A DNA stretch of 23,850 bases from CAYVCG01 sp964449985. GTDB lineage: Bacteria; Bacillota; Clostridia; Lachnospirales; WRAX01. Each line of letters begins with the position of its first letter. Within the stretch, counting starts at the first letter, position 1. Of the stretch, positions 5,936 to 15,298 are shown piece by piece. Where the stretch lies: positions 1 through 23,850 of the forward strand of contig CAYVCG010000033.1 in the NCBI GenBank assembly GCA_964449985.1. Direction: 5' to 3'. A program made the translations under genes and the position numbers. The notes beneath the pieces are model-generated. The model saw only the letters and a list, made by a program, of their open reading frames with translations, searched no databases and was not told the DNA's origin.

Positions 5936-6382
5936 TTACTTGTTTGTATTTGTTCTGCCTCCGATTAACGGGTATGAACTTGCTTCTATGCGAACCAAAG
6001 CCCTGCGCAAAGCAAGGGAAGCCCTCTTTGTATCAACATCGTCAGACTGGCTGCGGAGCATACGTTCTGCGCGCTCTTTTGCACTTTGGGCTCTATTAAC
6101 ATCTATTTGTTCTGGTCTTTCGGCCGCGTCTGAAAGCACAGTAACCTTTTGCGGCCCTACTTCCACAAAGCCGCCCAGAACGGAAAATAATATCTCCTGT
6201 TCGCCTCGAACTGCTTTCATTACACCATATCCAAGGGATGTTGTTAAAGGTTCATGCCCCGCCAAAACCCCCAAGTCGCCTTCCTGTGTGCGCATTATAA
6301 CCATATCGACTTCTTCGTCAAACAGCATATTCGTCGGCGTTACAATACATAGCTGTAATGATTTTCTGTTGTTTTCCGCCAT
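5936..6382 (-). CDS. atpC: F-type ATP synthase subunit epsilon
   Basis: 148 residues, slightly longer than usual because of a short C-terminal tail. The N-terminal beta-sandwich is clear (LQLCIVTPTNMLFDEEVDMVIMRTQEGDLGVLAGHEPLTTSLGYG), followed by the two-helix C-terminal part (NRAQSAKERAERMLR...KRASLALRRALVRIEA). It is part of the central stalk and inhibits ATP hydrolysis. It is last in the operon, 51 nt after atpD, with GAAAGGAGA before its ATG. Confidence 0.95.
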   Translation of the reverse strand: MAENNRKSLQLCIVTPTNMLFDEEVDMVIMRTQEGDLGVLAGHEPLTTSLGYGVMKAVRGEQEILFSVLGGFVEVGPQKVTVLSDAAERPEQIDVNRAQSAKERAERMLRSQSDDVDTKRASLALRRALVRIEASSYPLIGGRTNTNK

Positions 6383-6433
6383 ATAAACTTCTCCTTTCCT
6401 ACACGAAGCAAGTTTATCGTGCAGACAGCATGG

Positions 6434-7831
6434 CTATTTGTTAGCGTTGTATTTACTTATAACGTCGTCAATCGTTCCCGAATTCAAGAAATTGCTTTCG
6501 GGTATATCGTCATGCTTGCCGTCTAGTATTTCCTTAAAACCGCGAACAGTCTCTGAAACTGGAACATACCGTCCTTCAAACGACGTATATTTTTCAGCAA
6601 CAAAGAACGGTTGGGAAAGGAATCTTTGGATCTTTCTCGCACGGCTTACGATAAGCTTGTCATTTTCGGAAAGTTCATCCATACCCAAGATAGCAATAAT
6701 GTCTTGCAATTCTTTATAGCGCTGCAATATCGCTTGAACGTCTCTGGCAACTTGATAATGCTCTTTTCCTACTATATTTGGGTCAAGCGCTCTGGATGTA
6801 GACGTAAGCGGGTCTACCGCGGGATATATACCAAGCTCAACGATGGAGCGGGAAAGCGCTGTCGTTGCGTCCAGATGCGCAAATGTTGTTGCGGGGGCTG
6901 GGTCTGTATAGTCATCCGCAGGGACGAAAACGGCCTGAACCGACGTAATAGAGCCTTTTTTAGTAGACGTTATTCTCTCCTGCAATGCTCCGACTTCCGT
7001 AGCAAGCGTAGGCTGATAACCAACGGCACTAGGCATACGCCCAAGCAAAGCGGAAACCTCTGAACCTGCTTGTATAAAACGGAATATATTGTCTATAAAC
7101 AGCAGCACGTCTTGCCCGCCGACATCACGGAAGTATTCTGCCATCGTAAGACCGGTCAGAGCGATTCTCATTCTTGCTCCTGGTGGTTCGTTCATCTGGC
7201 CGAAAACTAAAGCTGTCTTACTGATAACGCCGGAATCCTGCATTTCGTGATAAAGGTCATTACCTTCACGCGTGCGTTCGCCAACACCGGCAAAAACAGA
7301 ATAACCGCCGTGTTCCGTTGCGATATTTCTTATAAGCTCCATAATAAGGACAGTTTTTCCAACGCCTGCGCCGCCGAAAAGGCCTATTTTGCCGCCCTTT
7401 GAATATGGGCAGAGAAGGTCTATGGCTTTTATGCCTGTTTCCAGCATAGCCGCTTGTGTGGATTGGTCAGCAAATGTCGGGGCTTCGCGGTGAATCGGCC
7501 ATCTGTCTTCAACTACGGGCGCAGCCTTGTTATCAATAGGCTCTCCCAAAACGTTAAACATACGGCTAAGTGTTTTTTCGCCAACAGGAACTGTTATAGG
7601 TGAACCGGTATCGACAGCGTCCATTCCGCGAACCAAACCGTCTGTTGAACTCATGGATATGCAACGCACGATATCATCGCCCAAATGCTGAGCAACCTCT
7701 GCGATAATTGTTTCGTTTCCATGTTTTATTTCTATAGCGTTATTTAAGGCAGGCATCTGATTGCTGGAAAACCGGATATCCAAAACGGCGCCAATAATCT
7801 GAATAACCTTGCCTGTATTTCTATCAGCCAA
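6434..7831 (-). CDS. atpD: F-type ATP synthase subunit beta
   Basis: 465 residues, the full family length. The Walker A motif GGAGVGKT lies at 153-160, VGERTREGNDLY follows, and LLFIDNIFRF holds the Walker B aspartate. It is the catalytic subunit of the F1 head. The start is a TTG at 7831, set by AAGGGAG 9 nt upstream and by alignment of MADRNTGKVIQIIGAVLDI with the family N-terminus. Confidence 0.98.
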   Translation of the reverse strand: MADRNTGKVIQIIGAVLDIRFSSNQMPALNNAIEIKHGNETIIAEVAQHLGDDIVRCISMSSTDGLVRGMDAVDTGSPITVPVGEKTLSRMFNVLGEPIDNKAAPVVEDRWPIHREAPTFADQSTQAAMLETGIKAIDLLCPYSKGGKIGLFGGAGVGKTVLIMELIRNIATEHGGYSVFAGVGERTREGNDLYHEMQDSGVISKTALVFGQMNEPPGARMRIALTGLTMAEYFRDVGGQDVLLFIDNIFRFIQAGSEVSALLGRMPSAVGYQPTLATEVGALQERITSTKKGSITSVQAVFVPADDYTDPAPATTFAHLDATTALSRSIVELGIYPAVDPLTSTSRALDPNIVGKEHYQVARDVQAILQRYKELQDIIAILGMDELSENDKLIVSRARKIQRFLSQPFFVAEKYTSFEGRYVPVSETVRGFKEILDGKHDDIPESNFLNSGTIDDVISKYNANK

Positions 7832-7873
7832 ACTTTTTCACTCCCTTACATTTATAAGGTACTAATTTTTGAG

Positions 7874-8728
7874 TTATTTAAGAGCGTTTGCACCGCCCAC
7901 AATTTCAGTAATCTCTTGGGTTATAGCGCTTTGACGCGCCCTGTTATACAAAAGCGTAAGCGAGCCAATCATTTCTTCGGCATTTTCAGTTGCAGTATCC
8001 ATAGCAGTCATTCTTGCGCCTTGTTCACACGTTGCCGATTCTACAAGGGCACCGAAAATAACCGTATTAACATACTTTGGTATAACATAATCCAAAACGG
8101 TTTCCGGGTCTGGGTCATAATTCATCATGCGCGATGGAGTATCTCCTTCATCAAAGCCAGACGTATCGACAGGCAAAATCTTGATCAGCTTAACATCCGC
8201 GCTTATCGCAGATTTAAACTCGGTATACGCAAGATAAACTTCATCCAGATTATTGTTTAAATATTCATCAAGGATATAATCTGCTATAACTGTGGCGTCC
8301 TCATAAAACGGTTTCTCAGAAATACCGGCATAATGCTTTACAATGTTTTTTTGCCTGCGCTTGAAATAATCCTTTGCCTTTGTTCCGACAGTTATGACAG
8401 AAACATTACTTTTATCATATATCAGGCCTAAAGCTGCTTTGCAAACATTGGCATTATAACCGCCGCAAAGACCGCGGTCACCTGTTAATACGATTACGCC
8501 TGTTTTGTTTACGGGGCGCTCATCCAGAAATCTATGAGAAATACCTTTACTGCTTTTTACGATACCGGCTATGACCCTTTTTGTTTCCTGGAAAAATGGC
8601 TTTGTCTCATTGAGACGTTGTTTCGCCCGTGTAAGCTTTGAGGCCGAAACCAGGTTCATCGCTTTTGTAATCTGTTGGGTGCTCCCGACACTTTTTATCC
8701 TGCGTTTTATATCACGCATTGATGCCAT
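7874..8728 (-). CDS. atpG: F-type ATP synthase subunit gamma
   Basis: 284 residues, normal length. The family N-terminal helix MRDIKRRIKSVGSTQQITKAMNLVSASKL and the C-terminal helix YNRARQSAITQEITEIVGGANAL are both intact; these two form the rotating coiled coil in the F1 head. The ATG follows GAGAGGTG. It lies between atpA and atpD as usual. Confidence 0.97.
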   Translation of the reverse strand: MASMRDIKRRIKSVGSTQQITKAMNLVSASKLTRAKQRLNETKPFFQETKRVIAGIVKSSKGISHRFLDERPVNKTGVIVLTGDRGLCGGYNANVCKAALGLIYDKSNVSVITVGTKAKDYFKRRQKNIVKHYAGISEKPFYEDATVIADYILDEYLNNNLDEVYLAYTEFKSAISADVKLIKILPVDTSGFDEGDTPSRMMNYDPDPETVLDYVIPKYVNTVIFGALVESATCEQGARMTAMDTATENAEEMIGSLTLLYNRARQSAITQEITEIVGGANALK

Positions 8729-8742
8729 ACGGTTTCACCTCT

Positions 8743-10251
8743 CTAAATTGTTATTTCCGCTTTAAACTTATCAAGCATAGCCTTAATCTTTGCTTCAAGT
8801 TCAGGGGTGATTTCCTTCTTTTCGCTTATTTCTTGAACAATATCGGGATATTTAGTATCCACATAATTGAAAAGCTGGTTTTCGAATTCCAAAACTTTTT
8901 CAACATTAATATCTTTTAAATATTTGTGCGTTACAGCATACAGAATAAGAACCTCATGTTCAACCGACAACGTTTTATATTGCGGTTGTTTAAGGACTTC
9001 AACGATACGTTCGCCTTGGCGAAGCCTTTCTAATGTATCCTTATCAAGGTCCGAACCGAATTGTGCAAAAGCGGCCAACTCGCGATACTGAGCCAATTCA
9101 AGCCTTATCGGGCCGGCTATCTTTTTCATCGCTTTGATTTGGGCTGAGCCTCCAACGCGCGAAACTGATAAGCCCGGATTAATAGCTGGGCGCACGCCTG
9201 CATTAAACAACTCTGTTTCAAGATATATCTGGCCGTCAGTTATAGAAATAACGTTTGTCGGGATATAAGCGGAAACGTCACCTGCCTGAGTTTCAATGAT
9301 AGGCAAAGCCGTCATAGAACCGCCGCCGTATTCCTTAGAAACTCTTGCAGAACGCTCCAGCAATCTTGAATGCAGATAGAAAACATCGCCTGGGTATGCT
9401 TCACGTCCCGGAGGGCGTTTTAACAAAAGCGACATTGCGCGGTATGCAGCAGCATGTTTAGACAAATCGTCAAAAACGATAAGCACGTCTTTGCCGTTTG
9501 CCATCCATTCCTCACCAATAGCACTTCCTGAATATGGCGCAATATACTGCAAAGGCGCTGTTTCGCTTGCATTAGCAACAACAACGGTCGTATAGTCCAT
9601 AGCGCCTTTGTCTTCCAGCGTTCTAACAACGCGGGAAACAGTTGATGCTTTTTGGCCTATCGCGACATATATACAATAAACATTCTTGCCTTTTTGGTTA
9701 ATGATAGTATCTATACAAATAGCGGATTTACCCGTCTGGCGGTCACCGATTACGAGTTCCCTTTGGCCTCTGCCGATAGGAACCATAGCGTCAATCGCTT
9801 TAATACCCGTCTGAAGCGGAACGTTAACCTCTTCACGCGTAATAACGCCGGGAGCAACCTTTTCTATAGGGCGAAAGCCTGTTGAATTTATCGGGCCTTT
9901 GCCGTCAATCGGCTGACCTAATGCGTTTACTACGCGGCCAAGCATAGCATCCCCAACAGGAACTTCTGCAACCTTGCCGGTTAGGCGAACGTGGTCGCCT
10001 TCCTTTATGCCTGCATCAGAGCCGAGCAAAACGACACCTATATTATCTTCCTCAAGGTTTAGCGCCATGCCGTAAACGCCGCTATTAAACTCCAAAAGCT
10101 CTCCACTCATGGCGTTTTCTAAGCCGTAAACACGAGCGATACCATCCCCAACCTGTATAACCGTGCCAACTTCATCCACTTTGAGCTTTGAAGAATAATT
10201 CTGAATTTGTTCTTTAATGACGGCGCTTATTTCTTCAGGTCTGAGATTCAT
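8743..10251 (-). CDS. atpA: F-type ATP synthase subunit alpha
   Basis: 502 residues. The non-catalytic nucleotide site has GDRQTGKS at 169-176 (the usual final T is S here). The N-terminal part (LRPEEISAVIKEQIQNY) and the C-terminal helical domain are complete. It alternates with beta in the F1 head and binds subunit delta at its N-terminus. AGGAG precedes the ATG. Confidence 0.98.
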   Translation of the reverse strand: MNLRPEEISAVIKEQIQNYSSKLKVDEVGTVIQVGDGIARVYGLENAMSGELLEFNSGVYGMALNLEEDNIGVVLLGSDAGIKEGDHVRLTGKVAEVPVGDAMLGRVVNALGQPIDGKGPINSTGFRPIEKVAPGVITREEVNVPLQTGIKAIDAMVPIGRGQRELVIGDRQTGKSAICIDTIINQKGKNVYCIYVAIGQKASTVSRVVRTLEDKGAMDYTTVVVANASETAPLQYIAPYSGSAIGEEWMANGKDVLIVFDDLSKHAAAYRAMSLLLKRPPGREAYPGDVFYLHSRLLERSARVSKEYGGGSMTALPIIETQAGDVSAYIPTNVISITDGQIYLETELFNAGVRPAINPGLSVSRVGGSAQIKAMKKIAGPIRLELAQYRELAAFAQFGSDLDKDTLERLRQGERIVEVLKQPQYKTLSVEHEVLILYAVTHKYLKDINVEKVLEFENQLFNYVDTKYPDIVQEISEKKEITPELEAKIKAMLDKFKAEITI

Positions 10252-10272
10252 TTTATAGCTACACTCCTTTAC

Positions 10273-10818
10273 TTAAACAAGTTGAGCCTGCAACAATTCT
10301 CTTTTAATAGTCTCAATCCTGTGCTTGACGCTGGCATCAAACACCATGCCGTCAACAACGATTTTTAAACCGCCTATCAATGATTGGTCTATTTCTGATT
10401 TTATTTCAACCTGCTTTTTTAATTTTTCGGACAGATTTGCTTTAATATTATTGATCTGGTCATCACTAAGCGTAATTGCGGATGAAACGACCGCAGTCAC
10501 TCTTTTGAAATGATAGTCCGTCATTTTTATAAAAGAATCCAATATGCTTAATATTTCATCCTCACGATTCTTTTTTAGAATAACCGAAAAAAGCCCCATT
10601 ATGTCATCACAGACGAGATTTTTGAAAATGTTTTCCAAAATCTGCATCTTTTCATCATACGTTATGCTCGGATGGCACATAACCCCAAGCAAATCATCAT
10701 TCTGATCAAAATACAGTTTAACCAGCGAAACCTGGTCATAGTATTGATTAAGTTCGTCCTTTTCCAAAGCTATTTGCAATAGGGCTTTTGCGTATCTTTT
10801 GGCTGCTAATTGATCCAT
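10273..10818 (-). CDS. atpH: F-type ATP synthase subunit delta
   Basis: 181 residues with the family start AAKRYAKALLQIALEKDEL and end DQSLIGGLKIVVDGMVFDASVKHRIETIKREL. It links the peripheral stalk to the alpha subunits. The ATG overlaps the 3' end of atpF by 13 nt, which suggests translational coupling; its ribosome binding site (GGGGG) lies inside atpF. Confidence 0.96.
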   Translation of the reverse strand: MDQLAAKRYAKALLQIALEKDELNQYYDQVSLVKLYFDQNDDLLGVMCHPSITYDEKMQILENIFKNLVCDDIMGLFSVILKKNREDEILSILDSFIKMTDYHFKRVTAVVSSAITLSDDQINNIKANLSEKLKKQVEIKSEIDQSLIGGLKIVVDGMVFDASVKHRIETIKRELLQAQLV

Positions 10819-11345
10819 TGGACATCCCCCAAATCTTGTATTACTTCATCGAGTAATTTGTTTTGAGCGGCAATATCTATGGAGTTTGAAACATAGCGGC
10901 TAGCCAAAAGGGATGAAATTTCAATGATCTGATGTCTCATATCGTCCATTGCTTTGGACTTTTCTCTTTCAATCTCCATATTGGCACGCTTTATGATCAA
11001 GCTGGCTTCCTTCTTAGCTTCGGCAATAATTCTGCTTTCTCTTTCATGAGCAATCTTCCGGGCCTCGGATAGAATAATGTCCCTCTCAGATTGAATATTT
11101 TTATATTTTAATTCATATTCGGATTTGAGCCTATCGGCATCATTAGTAGCCTGAGCAGCATGATCAAGCTGATTGGCTATTCGTTCCGAACGGTTATGCA
11201 AAAACTTCTTTACCGGTTCGTATAGTAAATAACCGATTATTGAAATGGCCACAAGTGCGTTAAATATCTGAAATGCAACCTGCATCAAAAACTGTGGATC
11301 CAAATGTATAATCGTATCTTTTCCGGCATCAACAAGAGCTAACAA
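10806..11345 (-). CDS. atpF: F-type ATP synthase subunit b
   Basis: 179 residues: one N-terminal membrane span (about 20-42, MQVAFQIFNALVAISIIGYLLY) followed by a long charged helix that forms the peripheral stalk. EPVKKFLHNRSERI after the span is typical. The start is a TTG at 11345, with GGAGGG about 8 nt upstream; no ATG fits. Confidence 0.95.
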   Translation of the reverse strand: MLALVDAGKDTIIHLDPQFLMQVAFQIFNALVAISIIGYLLYEPVKKFLHNRSERIANQLDHAAQATNDADRLKSEYELKYKNIQSERDIILSEARKIAHERESRIIAEAKKEASLIIKRANMEIEREKSKAMDDMRHQIIEISSLLASRYVSNSIDIAAQNKLLDEVIQDLGDVQWIN

Positions 11346-11386
11346 TTACGTTTCCCTCCTTCCGCTAACCATATATTATTATTTAG

Positions 11387-11656
11387 CTATTTCAACATAC
11401 CAATAAGCGGGTTAGCAAATAATAACAAAATGGATATAAGAAGACCATAAAGAGCTGATGTTTCTGCAACAGCAGCACCGACAAGCATTGTGGACAAAAT
11501 TGTTCCTCTTGCTTCCGGCTGGCGACCAACCGCCTCAGCCGCTTTACCAGCAGCATAGCCTTGTCCAATACCTGTACCTAAACCTGAAATAACGGCGAAC
11601 CCAGCGCCAATGGCTGAACATCCTAAAACAAATGCTTCCGAAGTAATAGAATTCAT
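11387..11656 (-). CDS. atpE: F-type ATP synthase subunit c, Na+-type signature
   Basis: 89 residues forming a two-helix hairpin with the RQPEA loop (45-49). Residues lining the ion site are Q32, V63, E65, T66 and Y70. In numbering and identity these match the Na+-binding c ring of Ilyobacter tartaricus (Q32, V63, E65, S66, Y70), with the conservative T for S that also occurs in Na+-type rings. Proton-type rings normally lack the helix-1 glutamine and the S/T after the glutamate. The ring therefore probably carries Na+. The ATG follows AGGAGG. Confidence 0.97.
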   Translation of the reverse strand: MNSITSEAFVLGCSAIGAGFAVISGLGTGIGQGYAAGKAAEAVGRQPEARGTILSTMLVGAAVAETSALYGLLISILLLFANPLIGMLK

Positions 11657-11718
11657 AGATTTACATCCTCCTTAAATAAGTCATATAAGATTTATATATT
11701 TAATGCAAAAAACCAAAA

Positions 11719-12408
11719 CTAATCATCTATTCCCAGCTTACCTTTTATAAATGTCATACTCAAAATGCAGAAGATAAAGGATTGCAACATGCCGGAAAAC
11801 ATATCAAAATAAATATGCAACGGGGCAGGGATAGCGATTCTTGCAAAAACAGGCAGCATTGAGTATACAAGCCCCATGATGATAAATCCGCCCAGAATGT
11901 TTCCGAAAAGACGGAAGCTTAGCGATATCGGAACGGCAAGCTCGCCGACTATATTAATCGGCAGGAAGAACGGTATAGGCTCTAAATAGCTTTTAAAGTA
12001 CTGTCCTTTTTGCGTTATAATACCCATAAAATGTATTAAGAAAAAGGTGGTTATGGCGAAGGCGACCGTTGTTGCCAAGTCAGCCGTTGGCGGACGCAAA
12101 ATTCCAGTTAACCCGCTTAAATTCGATATAAGAATAAAAGCGAAAACACCGAAGAACCAACGACCAAAGTATGCATATTTCGGTGTCATAGTGTCTTTAA
12201 CAAAATTGTCCATAGACTCTACGGCAATCTCAACAACATTTTGGAAGCCTTTCGGCCTATCCTTGAATTTTGAGATCCTGATTCGCACAATGATTGCAAG
12301 AATAATTAAAACTGCACAAATTACCCACGTGCTAATAATTGTGTCCGTAACCCAGATTTCTCGACCAAAGATAGGTATGGAAAAATGATATTTATTATAG
12401 AAATCCAT
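11719..12408 (-). CDS. atpB: F-type ATP synthase subunit a
   Basis: 229 residues with about five to six membrane spans. The essential stator arginine is R166 in ISLSFRLFGNILGG, and PIPFFLPINIVGE precedes it as usual. It forms the ion half-channels beside the c ring. AGGAGG precedes the ATG by 6 nt. Confidence 0.96.
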   Translation of the reverse strand: MDFYNKYHFSIPIFGREIWVTDTIISTWVICAVLIILAIIVRIRISKFKDRPKGFQNVVEIAVESMDNFVKDTMTPKYAYFGRWFFGVFAFILISNLSGLTGILRPPTADLATTVAFAITTFFLIHFMGIITQKGQYFKSYLEPIPFFLPINIVGELAVPISLSFRLFGNILGGFIIMGLVYSMLPVFARIAIPAPLHIYFDMFSGMLQSFIFCILSMTFIKGKLGIDD

Positions 12409-12450
12409 ATTTTGCCTCCTTTCATAATAAATTTTTATTTGTATTACTTT

Positions 12451-12849
12451 TTAACTGGCCTTGTTTTTAAGCCGAAAGTTAACGATGTATATAGCCACCT
12501 GCATAGCAAAAATGCCGATAATTGCGCCCCAAATGCTTATCCATGGCGTAATAGCGAATAATGCAAGCACAGCAAACGTCAATACGTAGCGTAGAGCAAA
12601 GTTCACTCTCATATAGTTTTGGGCATTTTCTGCTTCCATATCAAGCGAGCGGCGCACGTTTCGCTCCAAAAGAAGCATCCTGCCTACGGAAAACAGCGTC
12701 CCAAGCGTTATTCCTGCGGCAAATTCCCAACGGTCTGAGGCAACAAACAATCCAATGCATAGTGAAACGAATGCAATTCCGAATGTTATAAAAAAAATAC
12801 GTTTTGTTATATCATGTACTTCCATAGTAATATTTACACCTACTTCCAA
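12451..12849 (-). CDS. atpI: ATP synthase subunit I (AtpI-like)
   Basis: A protein of up to 132 residues with four membrane spans and a charged middle (LERNVRRSLDMEAENAQNYMR), typical of the AtpI family, which helps assemble the c ring. Two starts are possible: a TTG at 12849 that overlaps atpZ by 10 nt, or an ATG at 12825 (MEVHDITKRIFF) with AGTAGGTG about 11 nt upstream. The second fits the family N-terminus better, but I cannot decide from sequence alone. Confidence 0.83.
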   Translation of the reverse strand: MEVGVNITMEVHDITKRIFFITFGIAFVSLCIGLFVASDRWEFAAGITLGTLFSVGRMLLLERNVRRSLDMEAENAQNYMRVNFALRYVLTFAVLALFAITPWISIWGAIIGIFAMQVAIYIVNFRLKNKAS

Positions 12850-13076
12850 TACTTTTTCGTTATTATGAACAGATTTCTAAAGGCTGCTAGTATACCAATA
12901 ACACCGAATATTAGCAGAAATATAGGGGATGCGCCAGACAGATCATCAAGCCATTTTCCGATCATAACGCTAATAAAAAGCGTTATAGCCATTGTTATGC
13001 CTATTTGTGACAAAAGCGTCAAGGCTTGAAGAATTTCGCTTCTTGTTTTTTTCTTGTTTCTATCCTTGTATGCCAC
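12840..13076 (-). CDS. atpZ: AtpZ/AtpI-family small membrane protein
   Basis: 78 residues: a basic N-terminus (KDRNKKKTRSE) then two membrane spans (about 20-42 and 50-70), the usual form of AtpZ at the head of Firmicute atp operons. Known relatives are thought to help c-ring assembly or to carry divalent cations. The start is a GTG at 13076, preceded by AAGGAAG at about 10 nt. Confidence 0.8.
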   Translation of the reverse strand: MAYKDRNKKKTRSEILQALTLLSQIGITMAITLFISVMIGKWLDDLSGASPIFLLIFGVIGILAAFRNLFIITKKYWK

Positions 13077-13164
13077 AACATAGTCACTTCCTTAATTATG
13101 AGGAATTTATTAAGTATTAGCTTTTATAAAAACTTCTAATATTATTCAGCTATTATTTCAGCAG

Positions 13165-14313
13165 TTATTTAAAATCATCCGGGCGGTTTTCCGAATAACC
13201 GAAATGATACAAAATCGCTTTAACAATTCTTTCGGCTGCATGACCGTCGCCATATGGGTTTTTGGCGGAAGACATTTTTGTATATAATGCTGAGTCAGTC
13301 AAAAGTGAGTTTGTTATTTCATAAATCTTGTTTTCGTCAGTTCCGGCTAAAACAAGAGTCTCTGCGTCAATGCCTTCTGGGCGTTCAGTAACGTTTCTTA
13401 AAACGACAACCGGCTTGCCTAGCGATGGCGCTTCTTCTTGAAGACCACCAGAATCCGTGAATATGAGATAGCTTTTGTTCATAAGGTTATGCATATCCAA
13501 CATACCGATAGGCGGAGTCAAAATAACTCGATCGCAATCACCAAGAATGCTTTTCGCCGTTTCCGTCACTTTTGGGTTTGGGTGGACAGCGTATACAAAA
13601 ATAACATCCTTATGCTCTGACACAATGCGTTTGACGGCATTGCAAATATGCTCCAGCGGTTCTCCTATGTTTTCTCTTCTGTGGGCTGTCATCGTTATTA
13701 CTCTGTTGTTTTTAAAATCAATATTATTAAGCTTGGAATACTCAAAAATATGGCCATCGCGCACGGTAGATTGAATTGCATCGATAGCGGTGTTTCCGGT
13801 CACAAATATAATGTCATTTCCGATTCCTTCGTTAAGAAGATTCTCCTTTGCCATAGATGTCGGGGCAAAATGCAACTCCGCAAGGGATGTAGTAAGCTTT
13901 CGGTTCATTTCTTCAGGAAACGGCTGATATCTATCAAACGTTCTTAGGCCGGCTTCAACATGGCCAACCTTTATTTTCGCATAAAAAGCCGCCAATGCGG
14001 CCGCGAATGTCGTTGTTGTATCGCCGTGTGCGAGGACAATGTCTGGCTTTTCAGCGTTTAAAACGCCTTCAATGCCTTTAATGGCTCTTGTTGTTATATC
14101 TGTAAGTGTTTGATTTTCTTGCATTATGTTTAGGTCATAATCGGGTTTTAGATCGAAGATATTAAGCGTTTGATCTAGCATTTCTCTATGCTGGGCAGTA
14201 ACACAAACGACAGATTGTATTGATTCATACTTGCAAAGTTCTTTAATGACGGGAGCCATTTTTGATGTTTCGGGTCGTGTTCCGAATATGCTCATTACTT
14301 TTAGTTTTTTCAT
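13165..14313 (-). CDS. wecB: UDP-N-acetylglucosamine 2-epimerase, non-hydrolysing
   Basis: 382 residues, full family length. It interconverts UDP-GlcNAc and UDP-ManNAc, which feeds teichoic acid linkage units or surface polysaccharide. Visible motifs are FGTRPE at 10-15, HGDTTT at 96-101, HVEAGLRT at 118-125, PFPEEMNR at 131-138, TAHRREN near 209, and SGGLQEEAPSLGKPVVVLRN near the C-terminus. The start follows AGGAGA. It lies 88 nt upstream of atpZ on the same strand, and I see no terminator between, so it may be transcribed with the atp operon. The alternative name mnaA is also used. Confidence 0.95.
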   Translation of the reverse strand: MKKLKVMSIFGTRPETSKMAPVIKELCKYESIQSVVCVTAQHREMLDQTLNIFDLKPDYDLNIMQENQTLTDITTRAIKGIEGVLNAEKPDIVLAHGDTTTTFAAALAAFYAKIKVGHVEAGLRTFDRYQPFPEEMNRKLTTSLAELHFAPTSMAKENLLNEGIGNDIIFVTGNTAIDAIQSTVRDGHIFEYSKLNNIDFKNNRVITMTAHRRENIGEPLEHICNAVKRIVSEHKDVIFVYAVHPNPKVTETAKSILGDCDRVILTPPIGMLDMHNLMNKSYLIFTDSGGLQEEAPSLGKPVVVLRNVTERPEGIDAETLVLAGTDENKIYEITNSLLTDSALYTKMSSAKNPYGDGHAAERIVKAILYHFGYSENRPDDFK

Positions 14314-14365
14314 AACATTTCTCCTGATATTTTTTTGCGTAACGAAAACACAACCGAAAACAGCA

Positions 14366-14399
14366 TAAAAAGCCTAGCATTATTGATCATAAGAGGCTT
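14366..14399 (-). terminator. Terminator after the YitT-family gene
   Basis: On the minus strand AAGCCT (14399-14394) pairs with AGGCTT (14375-14370) and is followed by TTTT. The left arm overlaps the stop codon at 14401-14399. The loop of about 18 nt is rather long. Confidence 0.7.
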
Positions 14400-15274
14400 T
14401 ATTCAAAACGATTAAAGCCTTCCCCTATAATTCTTGAAGAATTACTTATTGTTAAAAACGCTTTTGGGTCAATGTTTTTTATAAATAATTGAAGCCTTTT
14501 GGCTTGCCTTCTGCCGAGCACGGTTGTTATTACTTCTTTTTTTTCTACAGTAAAGGCGCCGCTTGCCGTATGAACAGTCGCGCCTCTTTCAAGCACATTG
14601 CAAATAAAGCTTTTGATTTCGTCACTTTTATCGCTTATAATAACAACTATTTTATAAACCTGCAAGCTTTCCATAAATAAATCCAAAACAAAGATCTTCA
14701 AACAGACGCCAAGCACCGAGAACAACAAAATCTCAGTTCCAAAAAGCAACCCTGCGCAAAGCGCGATAGTAAAGTCTGTTATAAGAAGGGAGAGACTGAC
14801 CTTCGTTTTGAGATATTTGTTTAAGATTTTAGCAACAATATCCGTTCCGCCTGTTGTCGCCCCATAATTAAATACGATGCCTATGCCGATACCCGGCAGA
14901 AAAACACCGTACAAAAGCTCAAGGAATTTCTGATTAGTAAGGGGAGTGGGTATGGGAATAACAAACTCAAACAAAAGAATCATGCCGGAAAGCGCAAACG
15001 TTCCATAGGCACTTTTTAGAGCTGCTTCCTTGCCTAAAAGAATAAACGCTAACAAAAGAAGTATAACGTTTAAGACCAAAATCAATGTTCCTATAGGAAG
15101 ATTTTCAAAATAATAACTTAAAACAATAGAAAGGCCGCTTACGCCACCAAGGGCAAACCTGTTGGGGTTTTTAAAAGCATGAACCCCAATAGCGACCAAA
15201 AAAACCCCGAAATTTATCATCAAAAAGTCACGCGCATTTTTGACAAACGATTTATCAACATTCGATATACTCAA
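14399..15274 (-). CDS. YitT family membrane protein (DUF161 plus DUF2179)
   Basis: 291 residues. The N-terminal two thirds hold about five to six membrane spans with GVSGLSIVLSYY and GIGIVFNYGATTGGTDIVAKIL, both typical of the YitT/DUF161 family. The C-terminal 80 residues (VVIISDKSDEIKSFICNVLERGATVHTASGAFTVEKKEVITTVLGRRQAKRL) are the soluble DUF2179 domain. The role is unknown; most Firmicutes carry several copies. The start is a TTG at 15274, with AAAGGG 10 nt upstream. The gene has its own terminator and a likely promoter. Confidence 0.9.
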   Translation of the reverse strand: MSISNVDKSFVKNARDFLMINFGVFLVAIGVHAFKNPNRFALGGVSGLSIVLSYYFENLPIGTLILVLNVILLLLAFILLGKEAALKSAYGTFALSGMILLFEFVIPIPTPLTNQKFLELLYGVFLPGIGIGIVFNYGATTGGTDIVAKILNKYLKTKVSLSLLITDFTIALCAGLLFGTEILLFSVLGVCLKIFVLDLFMESLQVYKIVVIISDKSDEIKSFICNVLERGATVHTASGAFTVEKKEVITTVLGRRQAKRLQLFIKNIDPKAFLTISNSSRIIGEGFNRFE

Positions 15275-15298
15275 CGAAAAAACACCCTTTCGGCTTGT

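Noticed and set aside
5940..6386. Plus-strand open frame of 148 codons
   Set aside because: It lies antisense over atpC, which is a certain gene. The translated protein resembles nothing I know and the frame is a shadow.
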